DNA of 21,140 nt from Anaerolineaceae bacterium UBA5211 (GCA_002412595.1 DHVJ01000020.1:24876-46015); one strand, 5' to 3'; positions 1 through 7,968 are shown, numbered from the stretch's first letter. Notes: generated by a model not told the origin, from the letters alone. Numbers and translations are program-made.

Positions 1-200
1 TCTGAACCGCCTACCCCATCCGGGAATCCAGGATAGTTTTCAATGCGGTCGGTCATGGCAGCTTGCCCGCCAATCTCTGTGCCGGTCAATAAAAGAGGTT
101 TCAGATCCGCGCGCGCTGCGTACAATGCTGCCGCCAGTCCGGCCGGTCCGGTCCCTAAAATGAGCATTTCTTCTACTTTGTTCTTCTCTGAGTCTGCCAT
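1..200 (-). CDS. trxB: Thioredoxin reductase, N-terminal part (runs off the left edge)
   Basis: This is the first 66 codons of a flavoprotein of the thioredoxin reductase family, which uses NADPH and FAD to reduce thioredoxin in the cytoplasm. The reverse strand reads MADSEKNKVEEMLILGTGPA, with the FAD-binding GxGPAG motif at residues 16-21. A GTEIGGQ stretch and an ENYPGFP segment follow, both typical of TrxB. The ATG at 198-200 is preceded by AGGTGA five bases upstream, a good ribosome site. The redox-active Cys pair would lie beyond the window, so a TrxB-like ferredoxin/flavodoxin reductase cannot be fully excluded. The gene is divergent from the fabL-like gene and shares its upstream region. 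Confidence 0.85.
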   Translation of the reverse strand, partial: MADSEKNKVEEMLILGTGPAGLAAALYAARADLKPLLLTGTEIGGQAAMTDRIENYPGFPDGVGGS

Positions 201-239
201 CTTTTTCACCTGATTTTTTGAAAAATAACGTACCCTAAA

Positions 240-270
240 AGTATATCAACTTAGAGCGGTTTTCTCTCAA
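240..270 (-). promoter_or_regulatory. Candidate promoter for trxB
   Basis: On the minus strand TATACT (240-245) is preceded by TGA, an extended -10 arrangement. A TTGAGA -35-like hexamer lies at 265-270, 19 bases away. The spacing is longer than ideal, so the extended -10 would have to compensate. The predicted leader is about 35 bases and carries the AGGTGA ribosome site. Confidence 0.35.
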
Positions 271-336
271 CACTCCATAAACAAATTATTTTAATTTCGT
301 TAATAGCCCTCTCTATTTTACTTTCGATGAATCCCG

Positions 337-342
337 TATAAT
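337..342 (+). promoter_or_regulatory. Candidate -10 element for the fabL-like gene
   Basis: A perfect TATAAT lies 27 bases before the preferred ATG at 370. No convincing -35 hexamer sits 16-18 bases upstream, so the call rests on the -10 alone. Confidence 0.3.
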
Positions 343-369
343 GGTCAAAATTCGATGAGGTGAATGCTT

Positions 370-1149
370 ATGCAAGCTGTCTTTGATTTTTCCGGTAAGG
401 TTGCCCTGGTGACCGGTTCCGGCCGTGGCATCGGCCGCGTGATTGCCCGCCAATTAGCCGAATACGGTGCCGATTTGGTGATCAATTACGTGCACAATCA
501 AGCCCCGGCCGAGGAAATTGCTACCGAGATTCGCGCCTTGGGCCGCGATGCCTTGCTGGTGCGCGCCAATATCGGCAAAACGGATGGATTGCAGAACCTC
601 TTTGCGCAAATCGAATCGCATTACGGCCGCCTGGATATTCTGGTCGCCAATGCTGCTTCCGGCTTCAACCGCCCGGCCATGCAGCAAAAGGAATCCGGTT
701 GGGACCATACTCTCAACGTCAATGCCCGTTCGTTTCTCTTTTCAGCCCAGCAAGCCGTTCCGCTCATGGCTGAATGCGGTGGCGGTAAGATTGTGGCCAT
801 CACCAGCCCAGGCGCCGAGCGAGTCCTGCCCGATTACGTGGCCGTGGGGGCCAGCAAAGCCGCCCTGAACGCGCTGGTACGCTATCTGGCTGTGGAGTTG
901 GCTCCGCAGCATATCTGTGTCAACGCCGTTTCGCCCGGCATTGTGGAAACCGATGCGCTTGCCCATTTCGCCTTCATGCAGGATGAGCAGGTCATCCCGC
1001 GCGCCATTGCTGCCACACCCGCCGGACGTCTGGTCACCCCGCAGGATATCGCTAACGCCGTCTGCTTTCTGTGCAGCCCGCTAGCAGAAATGATCCGCGG
1101 TCAGGTGCTGGTCGTGGATGGTGGTTACACCCTGCCCGTTCCCGGGTAA
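370..1149 (+). CDS. fabL: FabL-like enoyl-ACP reductase (SDR family)
   Basis: A short-chain dehydrogenase/reductase of about 259 residues, predicted to reduce enoyl-ACP with NADPH in the last step of each fatty-acid elongation cycle. The N-terminal nucleotide motif TGSGRGIG and the NAAS segment are intact. The active site reads Y-VAVGAS-K, a Tyr-x6-Lys spacing. That is the enoyl-reductase arrangement; classical SDRs have Tyr-x3-Lys. The flanking text (INY, GRLDILVANAASG, RYLAVELAP, ETDALAHF, MIRGQ, VVDGG) matches Bacillus FabL closely as I recall it. The frame is open from an ATG at 364, but GAGGTGA (357-363) abuts that codon and sits six bases before the ATG at 370, so 370 is preferred. It ends directly against the convergent cyclase gene. 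A generic 3-oxoacyl-ACP reductase role is the main alternative. Confidence 0.85.
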   Translation: MQAVFDFSGKVALVTGSGRGIGRVIARQLAEYGADLVINYVHNQAPAEEIATEIRALGRDALLVRANIGKTDGLQNLFAQIESHYGRLDILVANAASGFNRPAMQQKESGWDHTLNVNARSFLFSAQQAVPLMAECGGGKIVAITSPGAERVLPDYVAVGASKAALNALVRYLAVELAPQHICVNAVSPGIVETDALAHFAFMQDEQVIPRAIAATPAGRLVTPQDIANAVCFLCSPLAEMIRGQVLVVDGGYTLPVPG

Positions 1150-1785
1150 TCAAACATCATCGCGCAAGATCGCCCGCACCGGGGCGCCGTCTGTACCGGT
1201 CAGTTTCAACGGCAGGCAAATCAGCTCGTAGATTCCAGCGGGCACTTGCCTCAAGTCCAGGTTCTCAAGAATAATCGCTCCAACTCCCAACAAAATCTCA
1301 TGCGGGGCTTTCAGGTCTTGCATAGGTGAAATAGAAAACCAATCAATACCCGCCAGCAGGATTCCATGCGCTGCCAGCCAGTTCGCCCCGCTCGCATCCA
1401 CCCCAATGAAGTCTTCCCGGAAACGGCAGGGCTGGTCATTCCAGAAATCAGAGTTGCGCGTCTTGAATAGCACACGTTCAACGCCGGTCCACAATCCGCA
1501 GTCTGCCAGAAATTCCGCGCTGATGCTGGGCACTTCTTCTGGCACCGCTACCACCTGTGCTCGCCCGATTAACTGCTCCAGCGGGATTTGATCGACTGTC
1601 CTGCCCGCGTCATTCACGTGAAAGGGTGCGTCTATATGGGTTCCGGTGTGCACGCCCATTTCCAACAAGGAAACGTTATAATCTGCGCCTGCGGCAATGG
1701 TCCGGTCGCGCTGGATGCTCACCTCTTTATCCCCCGTCCAAACCGGGGTTTCATTACGGATAGGAATGGTAATATCATAAATCAT
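1150..1785 (-). CDS. Cyclase-family metal hydrolase (kynurenine-formamidase-like)
   Basis: A 211-residue protein of the cyclase family (Pfam Cyclase), metal-dependent hydrolases that include bacterial kynurenine formamidase (KynB) and isatin hydrolase. The signature HTGTHIDAPFH lies at residues 46-56, giving the metal ligands His46, His50, Asp52 and His56. Length and the N-terminal 'YDITIPI' strand fit the family. The true substrate cannot be read: no tryptophan-degradation gene is nearby, so formamidase is only one option. The ATG at 1783-1785 has AGGAG about eight bases upstream. It is divergent from the thiolase gene, and its stop codon touches the stop codon of the fabL-like gene with no base between. 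Confidence 0.8.
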   Translation of the reverse strand: MIYDITIPIRNETPVWTGDKEVSIQRDRTIAAGADYNVSLLEMGVHTGTHIDAPFHVNDAGRTVDQIPLEQLIGRAQVVAVPEEVPSISAEFLADCGLWTGVERVLFKTRNSDFWNDQPCRFREDFIGVDASGANWLAAHGILLAGIDWFSISPMQDLKAPHEILLGVGAIILENLDLRQVPAGIYELICLPLKLTGTDGAPVRAILRDDV

Positions 1786-1830
1786 ACCGAGATCTCCTCA
1801 TTCTTTAATAAAAGATAGTTCGTGAGAGTA

Positions 1831-1858
1831 ATTTTACTTATAATAATCCGCATGCCAA
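1831..1858 (-). promoter_or_regulatory. Candidate promoter for the cyclase-family gene
   Basis: On the minus strand TTGGCA (1853-1858) and TAAAAT (1831-1836) are 16 bases apart, a near-consensus sigma-70 pair. The predicted leader is about 40 bases. The element overlaps the TATAAT at 1839-1844 that would serve the divergent thiolase gene. Confidence 0.45.
1839..1844 (+). promoter_or_regulatory. Candidate -10 element for the thiolase gene
   Basis: TATAAT lies 32 bases before the ATG at 1877. No good -35 hexamer is present. It overlaps the candidate promoter of the divergent cyclase gene, so the two may exclude each other. Confidence 0.3.
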
Positions 1859-1876
1859 AGCAATTCAGGAGTCACT

Positions 1877-3037
1877 ATGCGTAAAGTAGCAGTTATCGGG
1901 ATCGGTGCCACCAAGATCGGCGAACATTGGGATAAATCCCTGCGCGAGCTGGCCGGGGATGCGGTACTGTCCGCCATGAACGATGCCGGTCTGGACCGTT
2001 TCGATGCTTTATATGTCGGCAACATGATGTCCTCAGCTGCCAACCAGCAGCAGCACCTGGGGACCTATATCGCCGATTGGGTCGGTGCGCGCGGCAAGGA
2101 AGCCATGCGACTGGAATCCGCTTGCAGTTCCGGCTCAGCCGCCTTCCGTGCCGGGCTGATGGCGGTCGCTTCCGGTGAGGTAGAAATCGCGGCCGTGGTG
2201 GGCGTTGAGAAAATGACCGATTCCCCCGGAAACGAGATCACCGCCAGCCTGGCCACCGCCGCTCACGCAGATTGGGAGGTCGATCAGGGCGTTTCCTTTG
2301 TGGCCCTGAATGCCCTCATCATGCAGCGCTATCTGCACGAGTACGGCTGGCGGCATGCCGATTTTGCCAATTTCTCGGTCAACGCCCATCAGAACGCCCT
2401 CAATAATCCCAACGCGCGCTTTCACGCGCCACTGACTGCCGAAAAATACGAATCTTCAGCTATGATTTGCGACCCCATCAACCTGATGGATGCCTCCCCC
2501 ATTGGAGATGGCGCCGCGGCAGTTATTCTGGTGCCAGCCGAGCACATCGCCCGCGCGGGTTCCTTCCCGTTGGTGACTGTGGCTGGGTCCGGCGCAGCCA
2601 GTGATAGCATCGCCATCCATTCCCGCAAGGATCCGCTTTGGTTGAACGCCGCCGAGAAATCCAGCCGGTCCGCTTATCAGCAGGCCGGGATTACTCCGGC
2701 CGACATCAATTTATTTGAATACCACGACGCCTTTACCATCATGGCCGCGCTTTCTCTGGAAGCCAGCGGTTTCGCCGAGCGCGGCAAAGGTCCGCAATTG
2801 GCTCTTGATAACGAAATCAGTCTGAAAGGGCGCATTCCTGTCGCCACCCTGGGCGGGTTGAAAGCCCGCGGCCACCCGGTGGGCGCCACCGGCATGTACC
2901 AGATTATCGAGGTCGTGCAGCAGCTGCGCGGGCAGGCCGGTGCCAGCCAGGTGGAAGGCGCCCGTTATGGCATGTCGCAGAATATCGGCGGCAGCGGTTC
3001 CAACATCATCACGCACATCTTCACCAATGCCGTCTGA
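1877..3037 (+). CDS. Thiolase-family acyl-CoA acetyltransferase (archaeal/SCP-x type)
   Basis: A 386-residue thiolase-fold enzyme, predicted to condense or cleave acyl-CoA thioesters such as acetoacetyl-CoA. The nucleophile is Cys83 in ESACSSGS, the HDAF motif places His283, and GHPVGATG (332-339) provides His333. The C-terminal Cys of classical biosynthetic thiolases (CxGG) is replaced by Asn369 in the segment MSQNIGGSG. This pattern is known from SCP-x-like and archaeal 'thiolase domain-containing' enzymes. Archaeal relatives usually sit beside HMG-CoA synthase and a DUF35 OB-fold gene; neither is here, so a mevalonate role is not supported by context. The start is set by CAGGAG about seven bases upstream. 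The last 11 bases overlap the next gene. Confidence 0.85.
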   Translation: MRKVAVIGIGATKIGEHWDKSLRELAGDAVLSAMNDAGLDRFDALYVGNMMSSAANQQQHLGTYIADWVGARGKEAMRLESACSSGSAAFRAGLMAVASGEVEIAAVVGVEKMTDSPGNEITASLATAAHADWEVDQGVSFVALNALIMQRYLHEYGWRHADFANFSVNAHQNALNNPNARFHAPLTAEKYESSAMICDPINLMDASPIGDGAAAVILVPAEHIARAGSFPLVTVAGSGAASDSIAIHSRKDPLWLNAAEKSSRSAYQQAGITPADINLFEYHDAFTIMAALSLEASGFAERGKGPQLALDNEISLKGRIPVATLGGLKARGHPVGATGMYQIIEVVQQLRGQAGASQVEGARYGMSQNIGGSGSNIITHIFTNAV

Positions 3038-3896
3038 ACAAACTCTGCCCTTACAGCACCTTCTGAATTACCGCCGTAAAACATATCGTTTTACTGAACG
3101 CTTGCGTATCCACACCATCAACCAGGCAGTCTCCTACGCAGACGAACGCGGTTTCCTATTCTTCTGGCCCAACAAAGGTCTGGAACTGCCCAGCTTGTGG
3201 GGCGCTGTAGCCGGCGATCGGCCGGTGCCCAATGAGCACGACGACCCCGCTCATGTCACCTGGAGTTGGAAGGATGCCCTGTTGGGCAAGAAACGCTGGT
3301 ATTATGGCCGCATCCTGCACCACCGCAATACCATTATTTCGCTGGACTTGCTGCCCAGTTTTTACGCGCTCTCGCCCAATTACGGCACGCCTGAAGAAGA
3401 TTATTTATTGGAATACGAACAGGGCAAACTTACCCAGGAGGAAAAAGCGGTTTATGAGACCCTGTTGGATCAAGGCCCGCTCAACACCCTGGCGCTGCGC
3501 AAAGCCGCACACCTCTCCTCCTCCCAGAACACCTCACGTTTCAATCGTGCCCTGGATAAATTGCAGCGCGACTTCCGCATCCTGCCGGTCGGCACGGCTG
3601 AAGCCGGCGCCTGGCATTACGCCTACGTTTTTGATGTCGTCCATCGCATCTTCCCGGAAGTGATCGAGCAGGCTTATCCCATCAAGAAATCTCAGGCTTA
3701 TCAGAACATTCTGGAATCCTACTATTTATCGGTCGGTGCAGCACAGACGCGTGATATGCAAAAAATCCTGCGCTGGCCCAAGCTCGATTTGTCGCGCGCT
3801 TTGGAGCGCTTGCAGGAAGCCAGCCTGATTCAATCGGGTTGCAGCATCGAAGATCGAAGCGGCGACTGGTTTGCGCTGAAAGAGTTGTTTTCCTGA
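3027..3896 (+). CDS. AlkZ-related winged-helix protein
   Basis: A 289-residue protein resembling the AlkZ/YcaQ-related winged-helix proteins, whose characterised members are DNA glycosylases that unhook interstrand crosslinks. Features that led to this call are the N-terminal ADERGFLFFWP segment, WSWKDALLGKKRWYYG, and tandem winged-helix-like regions (around LNTLALRKAAHLSS and KLDLSRALERLQEA). The catalytic Gln-x-Gln/Asp motif of true AlkZ is not evident, so it may be DNA-binding only. The frame is open further upstream (from 2940), but that part lies inside the thiolase gene. The ATG at 3027 overlaps the thiolase stop by 11 bases and gives a natural N-terminus, so translational coupling is likely. 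The family call is from memory and moderately sure. Confidence 0.6.
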   Translation: MPSEQTLPLQHLLNYRRKTYRFTERLRIHTINQAVSYADERGFLFFWPNKGLELPSLWGAVAGDRPVPNEHDDPAHVTWSWKDALLGKKRWYYGRILHHRNTIISLDLLPSFYALSPNYGTPEEDYLLEYEQGKLTQEEKAVYETLLDQGPLNTLALRKAAHLSSSQNTSRFNRALDKLQRDFRILPVGTAEAGAWHYAYVFDVVHRIFPEVIEQAYPIKKSQAYQNILESYYLSVGAAQTRDMQKILRWPKLDLSRALERLQEASLIQSGCSIEDRSGDWFALKELFS

Positions 3897-3901
3897 AAGA
3901 T

Positions 3902-3930
3902 TTAACAGTCCTTTAACGTTCCGTTATAAT
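3902..3930 (+). promoter_or_regulatory. Sigma-70-type promoter for the GH13 gene
   Basis: TTAACA (3902-3907) and a perfect TATAAT (3925-3930) are 17 bases apart. Transcription would begin about six bases before the ATG at 3943, leaving no room for a ribosome site, so the mRNA is predicted to be leaderless or nearly so. Confidence 0.6.
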
Positions 3931-3942
3931 CTAAATAGCACT

Positions 3943-5646
3943 ATGGATAAGCCCACGCAACTACCCACGGGGGACTGGCAGCGCAATCTGATTCTGACTG
4001 CGCGCAATGTCCCTGTGTGGTTATACCAACTCAGTCAAAAATACGGGCAGAAAATCCGCACGCTGGACCAGATTCCGGAGGCAGAAATTGCCCTTCTATC
4101 TGAACGCGGCTTTACCAGTCTGTGGCTGGTGGGGCTTTGGCAACGCAGCCCGGCTTCCCGTAAGATCAAACGTCTATACGGCCGTGAAGAAGCTGTTGCT
4201 TCCGCCTATTCCATTTACGCCTACCGGCCGGCTGAGGATTTAGGCGGCGAAAAAGCGTTGGCCGAACTGCGCCGCAAAGCTAACGCGCATGGCATCTACC
4301 TGGCTTGCGACATGGTGCCTAATCATACCGGCCTGGATGCCCCCTGGGTTTACAGCCATCCCGAGCGCTATATCCACCTTTCGCAAAGCCCCTTGGCGAA
4401 TTTCTCTTTCAATTCCCCTAATTTGTCGCAAAACCCCGCCGGCGCGATATACCTGGAAGAAGGCTATTACAACCAAACCGGCGCGGCGGAAGTCTTTAAA
4501 TACGTTCCGCAAAACGGTCCGGAAATGTATATTTATCACGGCAACGATGGCACCAGCATGCCCTGGAATGACACCGCACAGTTGAATTATCTAAACCCCG
4601 AAACCCGCCAGGCTGTGCTGCAGGAGATACTACAGGTAGCCCGCGATTTTCATATCATCCGCCTGGATGCTGCCATGACCCTGGTGCGCGAGCATTTTAA
4701 ACGCTTATGGTTTCCCTCCCCCGGAGGTGAAAAGTTCATTCCCACTCGCGGCAGTGTCACCATGTCGGACGCGGAATTCGACAAACTGATGCCGGATGAA
4801 TTCTGGGCTGAGGTCATCCAGGCCATTCAGCAAGAAGCACCGCAAACACTGTTGATCGCGGAAGCTTTCTGGTTGATGGAAAAGTACTTCATCAATGAAA
4901 TTGGCATGCACCGTGTTTATAACTCCGCCTTCATGCACCAGTTGCGCGATGAAGACAACGCCAAGTTCCGAACGTACCTCAAGGAAATCTTGCAGAGCAG
5001 CCCGGCCATGCTGGAACGCTTTGTCAATTTCCTCACCACGCCGGATGAGAAATCCGCCATCGTGCAATTTGGTAAATCCGAAAAGTATCTGGGCGCCTGC
5101 CGCCTGCTGGCCTGTATGCCCGGCCTGCCTCTCTTCGGCCATGGCCAATGGGAAGGGTTGAGTGAACACTACGGTATGGATATCGCCTGCCCCACCCAGC
5201 CGGAAGAAGCGAACCCGCAGCTTGTCGCGTTGCACAATCGCCATATCCAACCCTTGCTGCAGCAGCGCAGCCTTTTTTCTTACACCGGGCATTTCCGTCT
5301 GTATGACTTTCTGCAAGATGATGCTGTCAACGAAAATGTGTTGATCTTCAGCACTTCCGACGGCCAAAGCTGTTCGTTGGTTGCATTCAACAATACCTCG
5401 CTTCCTGCCGGCGGCCGGGTTATGCGTACTGTTCCACAATTATGCCCGCAAGATAACAGCACAATCGAAAGCCTGCCGGTATGGAAAGCCCTGCAATGTG
5501 ATGAAAACGCTGCTGCTCAACTTACCCTGACCGATTTCACCCAGAGTGACCGTCTCACTTTTTCGTTCAGTGATATACAAAATAATGGACTTCCGCTGGA
5601 GCTTAGTCCTTATGAAAGCCATGTTTTTAAGGTTGAGTGGAAATAA
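3943..5646 (+). CDS. GH13-like alpha-glucan hydrolase/transferase
   Basis: A 567-residue alpha-amylase-superfamily protein, predicted to act on alpha-glucosidic bonds of maltodextrin- or trehalose-type substrates. The catalytic barrel shows region I DMVPNHTG (123-130), region II RLDAA with nucleophile Asp242, and region III IAEAFW with acid/base Glu307. Region IV reads FLTTPDE, so Asp368 is kept while the usual preceding His is Pro. No signal peptide is seen, so it is probably cytoplasmic. An all-beta C-terminal domain follows from about residue 450. An in-frame TAA lies within the upstream -10 box, so ATG 3943 is the first possible start, and no Shine-Dalgarno sequence precedes it. Exact specificity (amylase, trehalose synthase, phosphorylase-like) cannot be read. 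It converges with the SDR gene, with one base between the stops. Confidence 0.8.
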   Translation: MDKPTQLPTGDWQRNLILTARNVPVWLYQLSQKYGQKIRTLDQIPEAEIALLSERGFTSLWLVGLWQRSPASRKIKRLYGREEAVASAYSIYAYRPAEDLGGEKALAELRRKANAHGIYLACDMVPNHTGLDAPWVYSHPERYIHLSQSPLANFSFNSPNLSQNPAGAIYLEEGYYNQTGAAEVFKYVPQNGPEMYIYHGNDGTSMPWNDTAQLNYLNPETRQAVLQEILQVARDFHIIRLDAAMTLVREHFKRLWFPSPGGEKFIPTRGSVTMSDAEFDKLMPDEFWAEVIQAIQQEAPQTLLIAEAFWLMEKYFINEIGMHRVYNSAFMHQLRDEDNAKFRTYLKEILQSSPAMLERFVNFLTTPDEKSAIVQFGKSEKYLGACRLLACMPGLPLFGHGQWEGLSEHYGMDIACPTQPEEANPQLVALHNRHIQPLLQQRSLFSYTGHFRLYDFLQDDAVNENVLIFSTSDGQSCSLVAFNNTSLPAGGRVMRTVPQLCPQDNSTIESLPVWKALQCDENAAAQLTLTDFTQSDRLTFSFSDIQNNGLPLELSPYESHVFKVEWK

Positions 5647-5647
5647 C

Positions 5648-6538
5648 TTAGCGCTGTAAATATTCCAAATGATGGGTGAAGCGTGCCGGCAGCAATCCAA
5701 AATTGCGCGGCAGCGAATTGAGCGGGCAGGTGCGTTCCACCGCCAGCAGATCCAACCACAATGTAGAGAAAGGGAAACTGTCTTTATATTGCTTGAACCA
5801 CAGGTTGTATAACCTCAAGTAAGCCGGAGAAACCGGCAAAACCAAACGCTGTCGTTGCATGCGCTGCATGATGATCTTGATCAGTTTATTGAAGCTGAAA
5901 AACTCCCCACCGCCTAATTCATAGGTGCGATTCTCAAAAACCCCTTCCTCATAGACCAATTGCAAACAGGTCAACAAATCTTCAATCCACAACGGCTGCA
6001 GGTTGTTCTTTCCATCCCCCGCGATAGGCAGGATCAACGGGCTGTGCATGATTGCCGCTTTGATTTGGGTGCTGAAATGGTCACCTTTTCCGAAGACATC
6101 CGTCAGGCGCAAAATGGAATAAGGAATGCCGCTTTTATGGATGATCTCTTCGGCCAGAGCCTTGGATTTTAGCACCGGAAAGGACGAGTTTTTTTCCGCG
6201 CCTACCCGGCTGATGTATAACACCCGCTCCACCCCCGCATCCTGTGCCGCTTCCATTAAATTGCGCGTCCCCTGAATATCCACGCCTTCATAGTCGGCCG
6301 CAGGCAGCTGGTGCTCAGCAGTGGCAAAGTGGTACACGGTTTTCACGTTCTTTAGAGCAGCGCGCAGACTGCGCGGGTCCTGTAAACTGCTGACGGCAAT
6401 CTCCAGAGACACATTGCGCGGCAGGTTCGGATTGGTTTTCTGGGGGCGTAACAGCAAGCGCACCTCGTGCTCTGATTGGATCAGCTTCTGGGCAAACCTG
6501 GCCCCAATGAACCCCGTTCCGCCGGTAATGAGTAACAT
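5648..6538 (-). CDS. Atypical SDR, NAD(P)-binding epimerase/NDUFA9-like protein
   Basis: A 296-residue Rossmann-fold protein of the extended/atypical short-chain dehydrogenase group. The dinucleotide motif GGTGFIG is at residues 6-12, a VYHFAT strand follows, and the segment SKALAEEII precedes 'PYSILRLTDVFGKGD'. The Tyr of the Tyr-x3-Lys catalytic pair is missing, as in the NDUFA9-like subgroup, so it may bind NAD(P) without classical redox chemistry. Its substrate is unknown. The frame is open to 6577, but the ATG at 6536-6538 puts the first beta strand at the N-terminus and lies seven bases after a TATAAT, which suggests a leaderless message. It is divergent from the TIM-barrel gene at 6619. 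Confidence 0.75.
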   Translation of the reverse strand: MLLITGGTGFIGARFAQKLIQSEHEVRLLLRPQKTNPNLPRNVSLEIAVSSLQDPRSLRAALKNVKTVYHFATAEHQLPAADYEGVDIQGTRNLMEAAQDAGVERVLYISRVGAEKNSSFPVLKSKALAEEIIHKSGIPYSILRLTDVFGKGDHFSTQIKAAIMHSPLILPIAGDGKNNLQPLWIEDLLTCLQLVYEEGVFENRTYELGGGEFFSFNKLIKIIMQRMQRQRLVLPVSPAYLRLYNLWFKQYKDSFPFSTLWLDLLAVERTCPLNSLPRNFGLLPARFTHHLEYLQR

Positions 6539-6545
6539 GAAAGCG

Positions 6546-6551
6546 ATTATA
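6546..6551 (-). promoter_or_regulatory. -10 element for the atypical SDR gene, leaderless arrangement
   Basis: On the minus strand a perfect TATAAT ends seven bases before the ATG at 6538, so +1 would fall on or next to the start codon. The -35 region is not recognisable and no ribosome site is present. Confidence 0.45.
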
Positions 6552-6618
6552 GCAGAGATACGCGCCCTTTTTGGCACACATCTTGTAACACTCTAATTGA
6601 ATATTTTGATTTAACACT

Positions 6619-7956
6619 ATGGATCATATTAAAACTGGAATCGACGTCATTGCCAATCGCTTCGGGTTGCATTATTTCCCCGATAGTCTTCACTATGGGG
6701 AAAAAGACCTGAAGTTTTGGCTGCCCCGCATACAGCAATTGAATGCGGGCTGGTTGGTGTTGAATGCGCCTGCTAACCGCGCCATTCCCGAAGAATTCAT
6801 CAGCACGATCGCACAAGCCGGCATCAAACCGATCGTGGATTTCAATTATCCGCTCTCCCAATCCGTGCCCTGGGGGGATATGGAAGTCCTGCTGCGCGCA
6901 TACGGCCGCTGGGGAGTCTCGCATGCCCTGCTCAATCAGCAGCCCAACAACCAGGCGGCCTGGAACACAGCAGATTGGCGCCGCGCCGATCTCCTGCAAA
7001 CTTACACACGCCAATTCCAGCAGTTTGCACAATTAGCTCTCGATTGTGGTGTCAAGCCCGTTTATGCTCCGCTGGTGCCGGGCGGGGATTATTGGGATTT
7101 GTCATTTCTGGAAGCATCCCTCAAACAATTATCGGATGAATCTTCCTCATTCTTGATCAACAACCTGACCTTTTCTGCTTACGCCTGGGACCAGGGTAAA
7201 AGCCTGGATTGGGGCGCCGGCGGTTCAAAAATCTGGAAGAATGTTAAAGCTTACAGAGTACCCAAAACCAGCCAGGACCAGCGCGGTTTCCGTGCTCATG
7301 AATGGTATCTGGATGTGATCCAATCCGTTTTGGGTAAGAAACTGCCCATGCTGCTCTTCCAAGCCGGTGTCGCAGCTGACCCGCTTCACACGCAGACCAA
7401 CGCGCCGCAAACAGACACTCACAAGCAAGAATTGATCTATCGCTTGCTCAACGGCGAGAATGTCTATGATCCGGAAATTCCACAGCGGCTCGTCAGCGCA
7501 GTTTCGTCCGACGTAAAAGCCTGTAGTTTCTACCTGCTCAGTGCCACAGATAGCTCGGCCGGGACTTACGCCTGGTTCTCGGAAAACGGCAGTGCCCAGG
7601 TGCCCGCCAAAACCATCTTGGAACTGCGTCAGAAAAATTCGAAATCAGAAGTGAAAAGCCCCGCGGACGCACCGCACTCGGACTCTTACGTTTTCGACCA
7701 CGGACGCTACATCCTCATCGCGCAATCGCTCAGGCCCCGCATGCAGGAAATCCTGCAGAAAATGCACGCTTACATTTCCCGCTACAAACCCCTGGTTGGG
7801 TTTTCCTGCGAGGAAGCCAGGAAATCGGCTTATATCCTGATAATTGCCTATCAGGAAGATTTTCCTCAGAAAGAGATTGAACAATTACAGAACAACGGCA
7901 GTCTGGTACGCGTCATCCACCCGGACGAGCTGCGCACCAGCTTTACAGGAGCTTAG
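6619..7956 (+). CDS. Unrecognised TIM-barrel-like protein, first gene of the FtsZ-paralogue cassette
   Basis: A 445-residue protein I do not recognise. Residues 1 to about 335 alternate short hydrophobic strands and helices like a glycoside-hydrolase-type TIM barrel: WLVLN (45-49), PIVDFN (71-76), HALLNQQPN (102-110), VKPVYAPLVPGGD (145-157), FLINNLTFSAYAW (178-190) and MLLFQAGV (244-251). A polar linker (about 338-355) leads to a small alpha/beta C-terminal domain (356-440). No catalytic motif can be named. There is no signal peptide or membrane segment, so it is probably cytoplasmic. A TGA at 6607-6609 is in frame just upstream, so ATG 6619 is the first possible start, and no Shine-Dalgarno sequence precedes it. 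Twelve bases separate its stop from the FtsZ-type gene, implying co-transcription. Confidence 0.8.
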   Translation: MDHIKTGIDVIANRFGLHYFPDSLHYGEKDLKFWLPRIQQLNAGWLVLNAPANRAIPEEFISTIAQAGIKPIVDFNYPLSQSVPWGDMEVLLRAYGRWGVSHALLNQQPNNQAAWNTADWRRADLLQTYTRQFQQFAQLALDCGVKPVYAPLVPGGDYWDLSFLEASLKQLSDESSSFLINNLTFSAYAWDQGKSLDWGAGGSKIWKNVKAYRVPKTSQDQRGFRAHEWYLDVIQSVLGKKLPMLLFQAGVAADPLHTQTNAPQTDTHKQELIYRLLNGENVYDPEIPQRLVSAVSSDVKACSFYLLSATDSSAGTYAWFSENGSAQVPAKTILELRQKNSKSEVKSPADAPHSDSYVFDHGRYILIAQSLRPRMQEILQKMHAYISRYKPLVGFSCEEARKSAYILIIAYQEDFPQKEIEQLQNNGSLVRVIHPDELRTSFTGA

Positions 7957-7968
7957 AAGAGGTGAAAC

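Noticed and set aside
2940..3026. Upstream extension of the AlkZ-related frame
   Set aside because: It lies within the thiolase C-terminus coding region; the ATG at 3027 gives a normal start with a short overlap.
4705..5439. 244-codon minus-strand open frame opposite the GH13 gene
   Set aside because: It overlaps the catalytic core of the GH13 protein on the other strand and has no family features.
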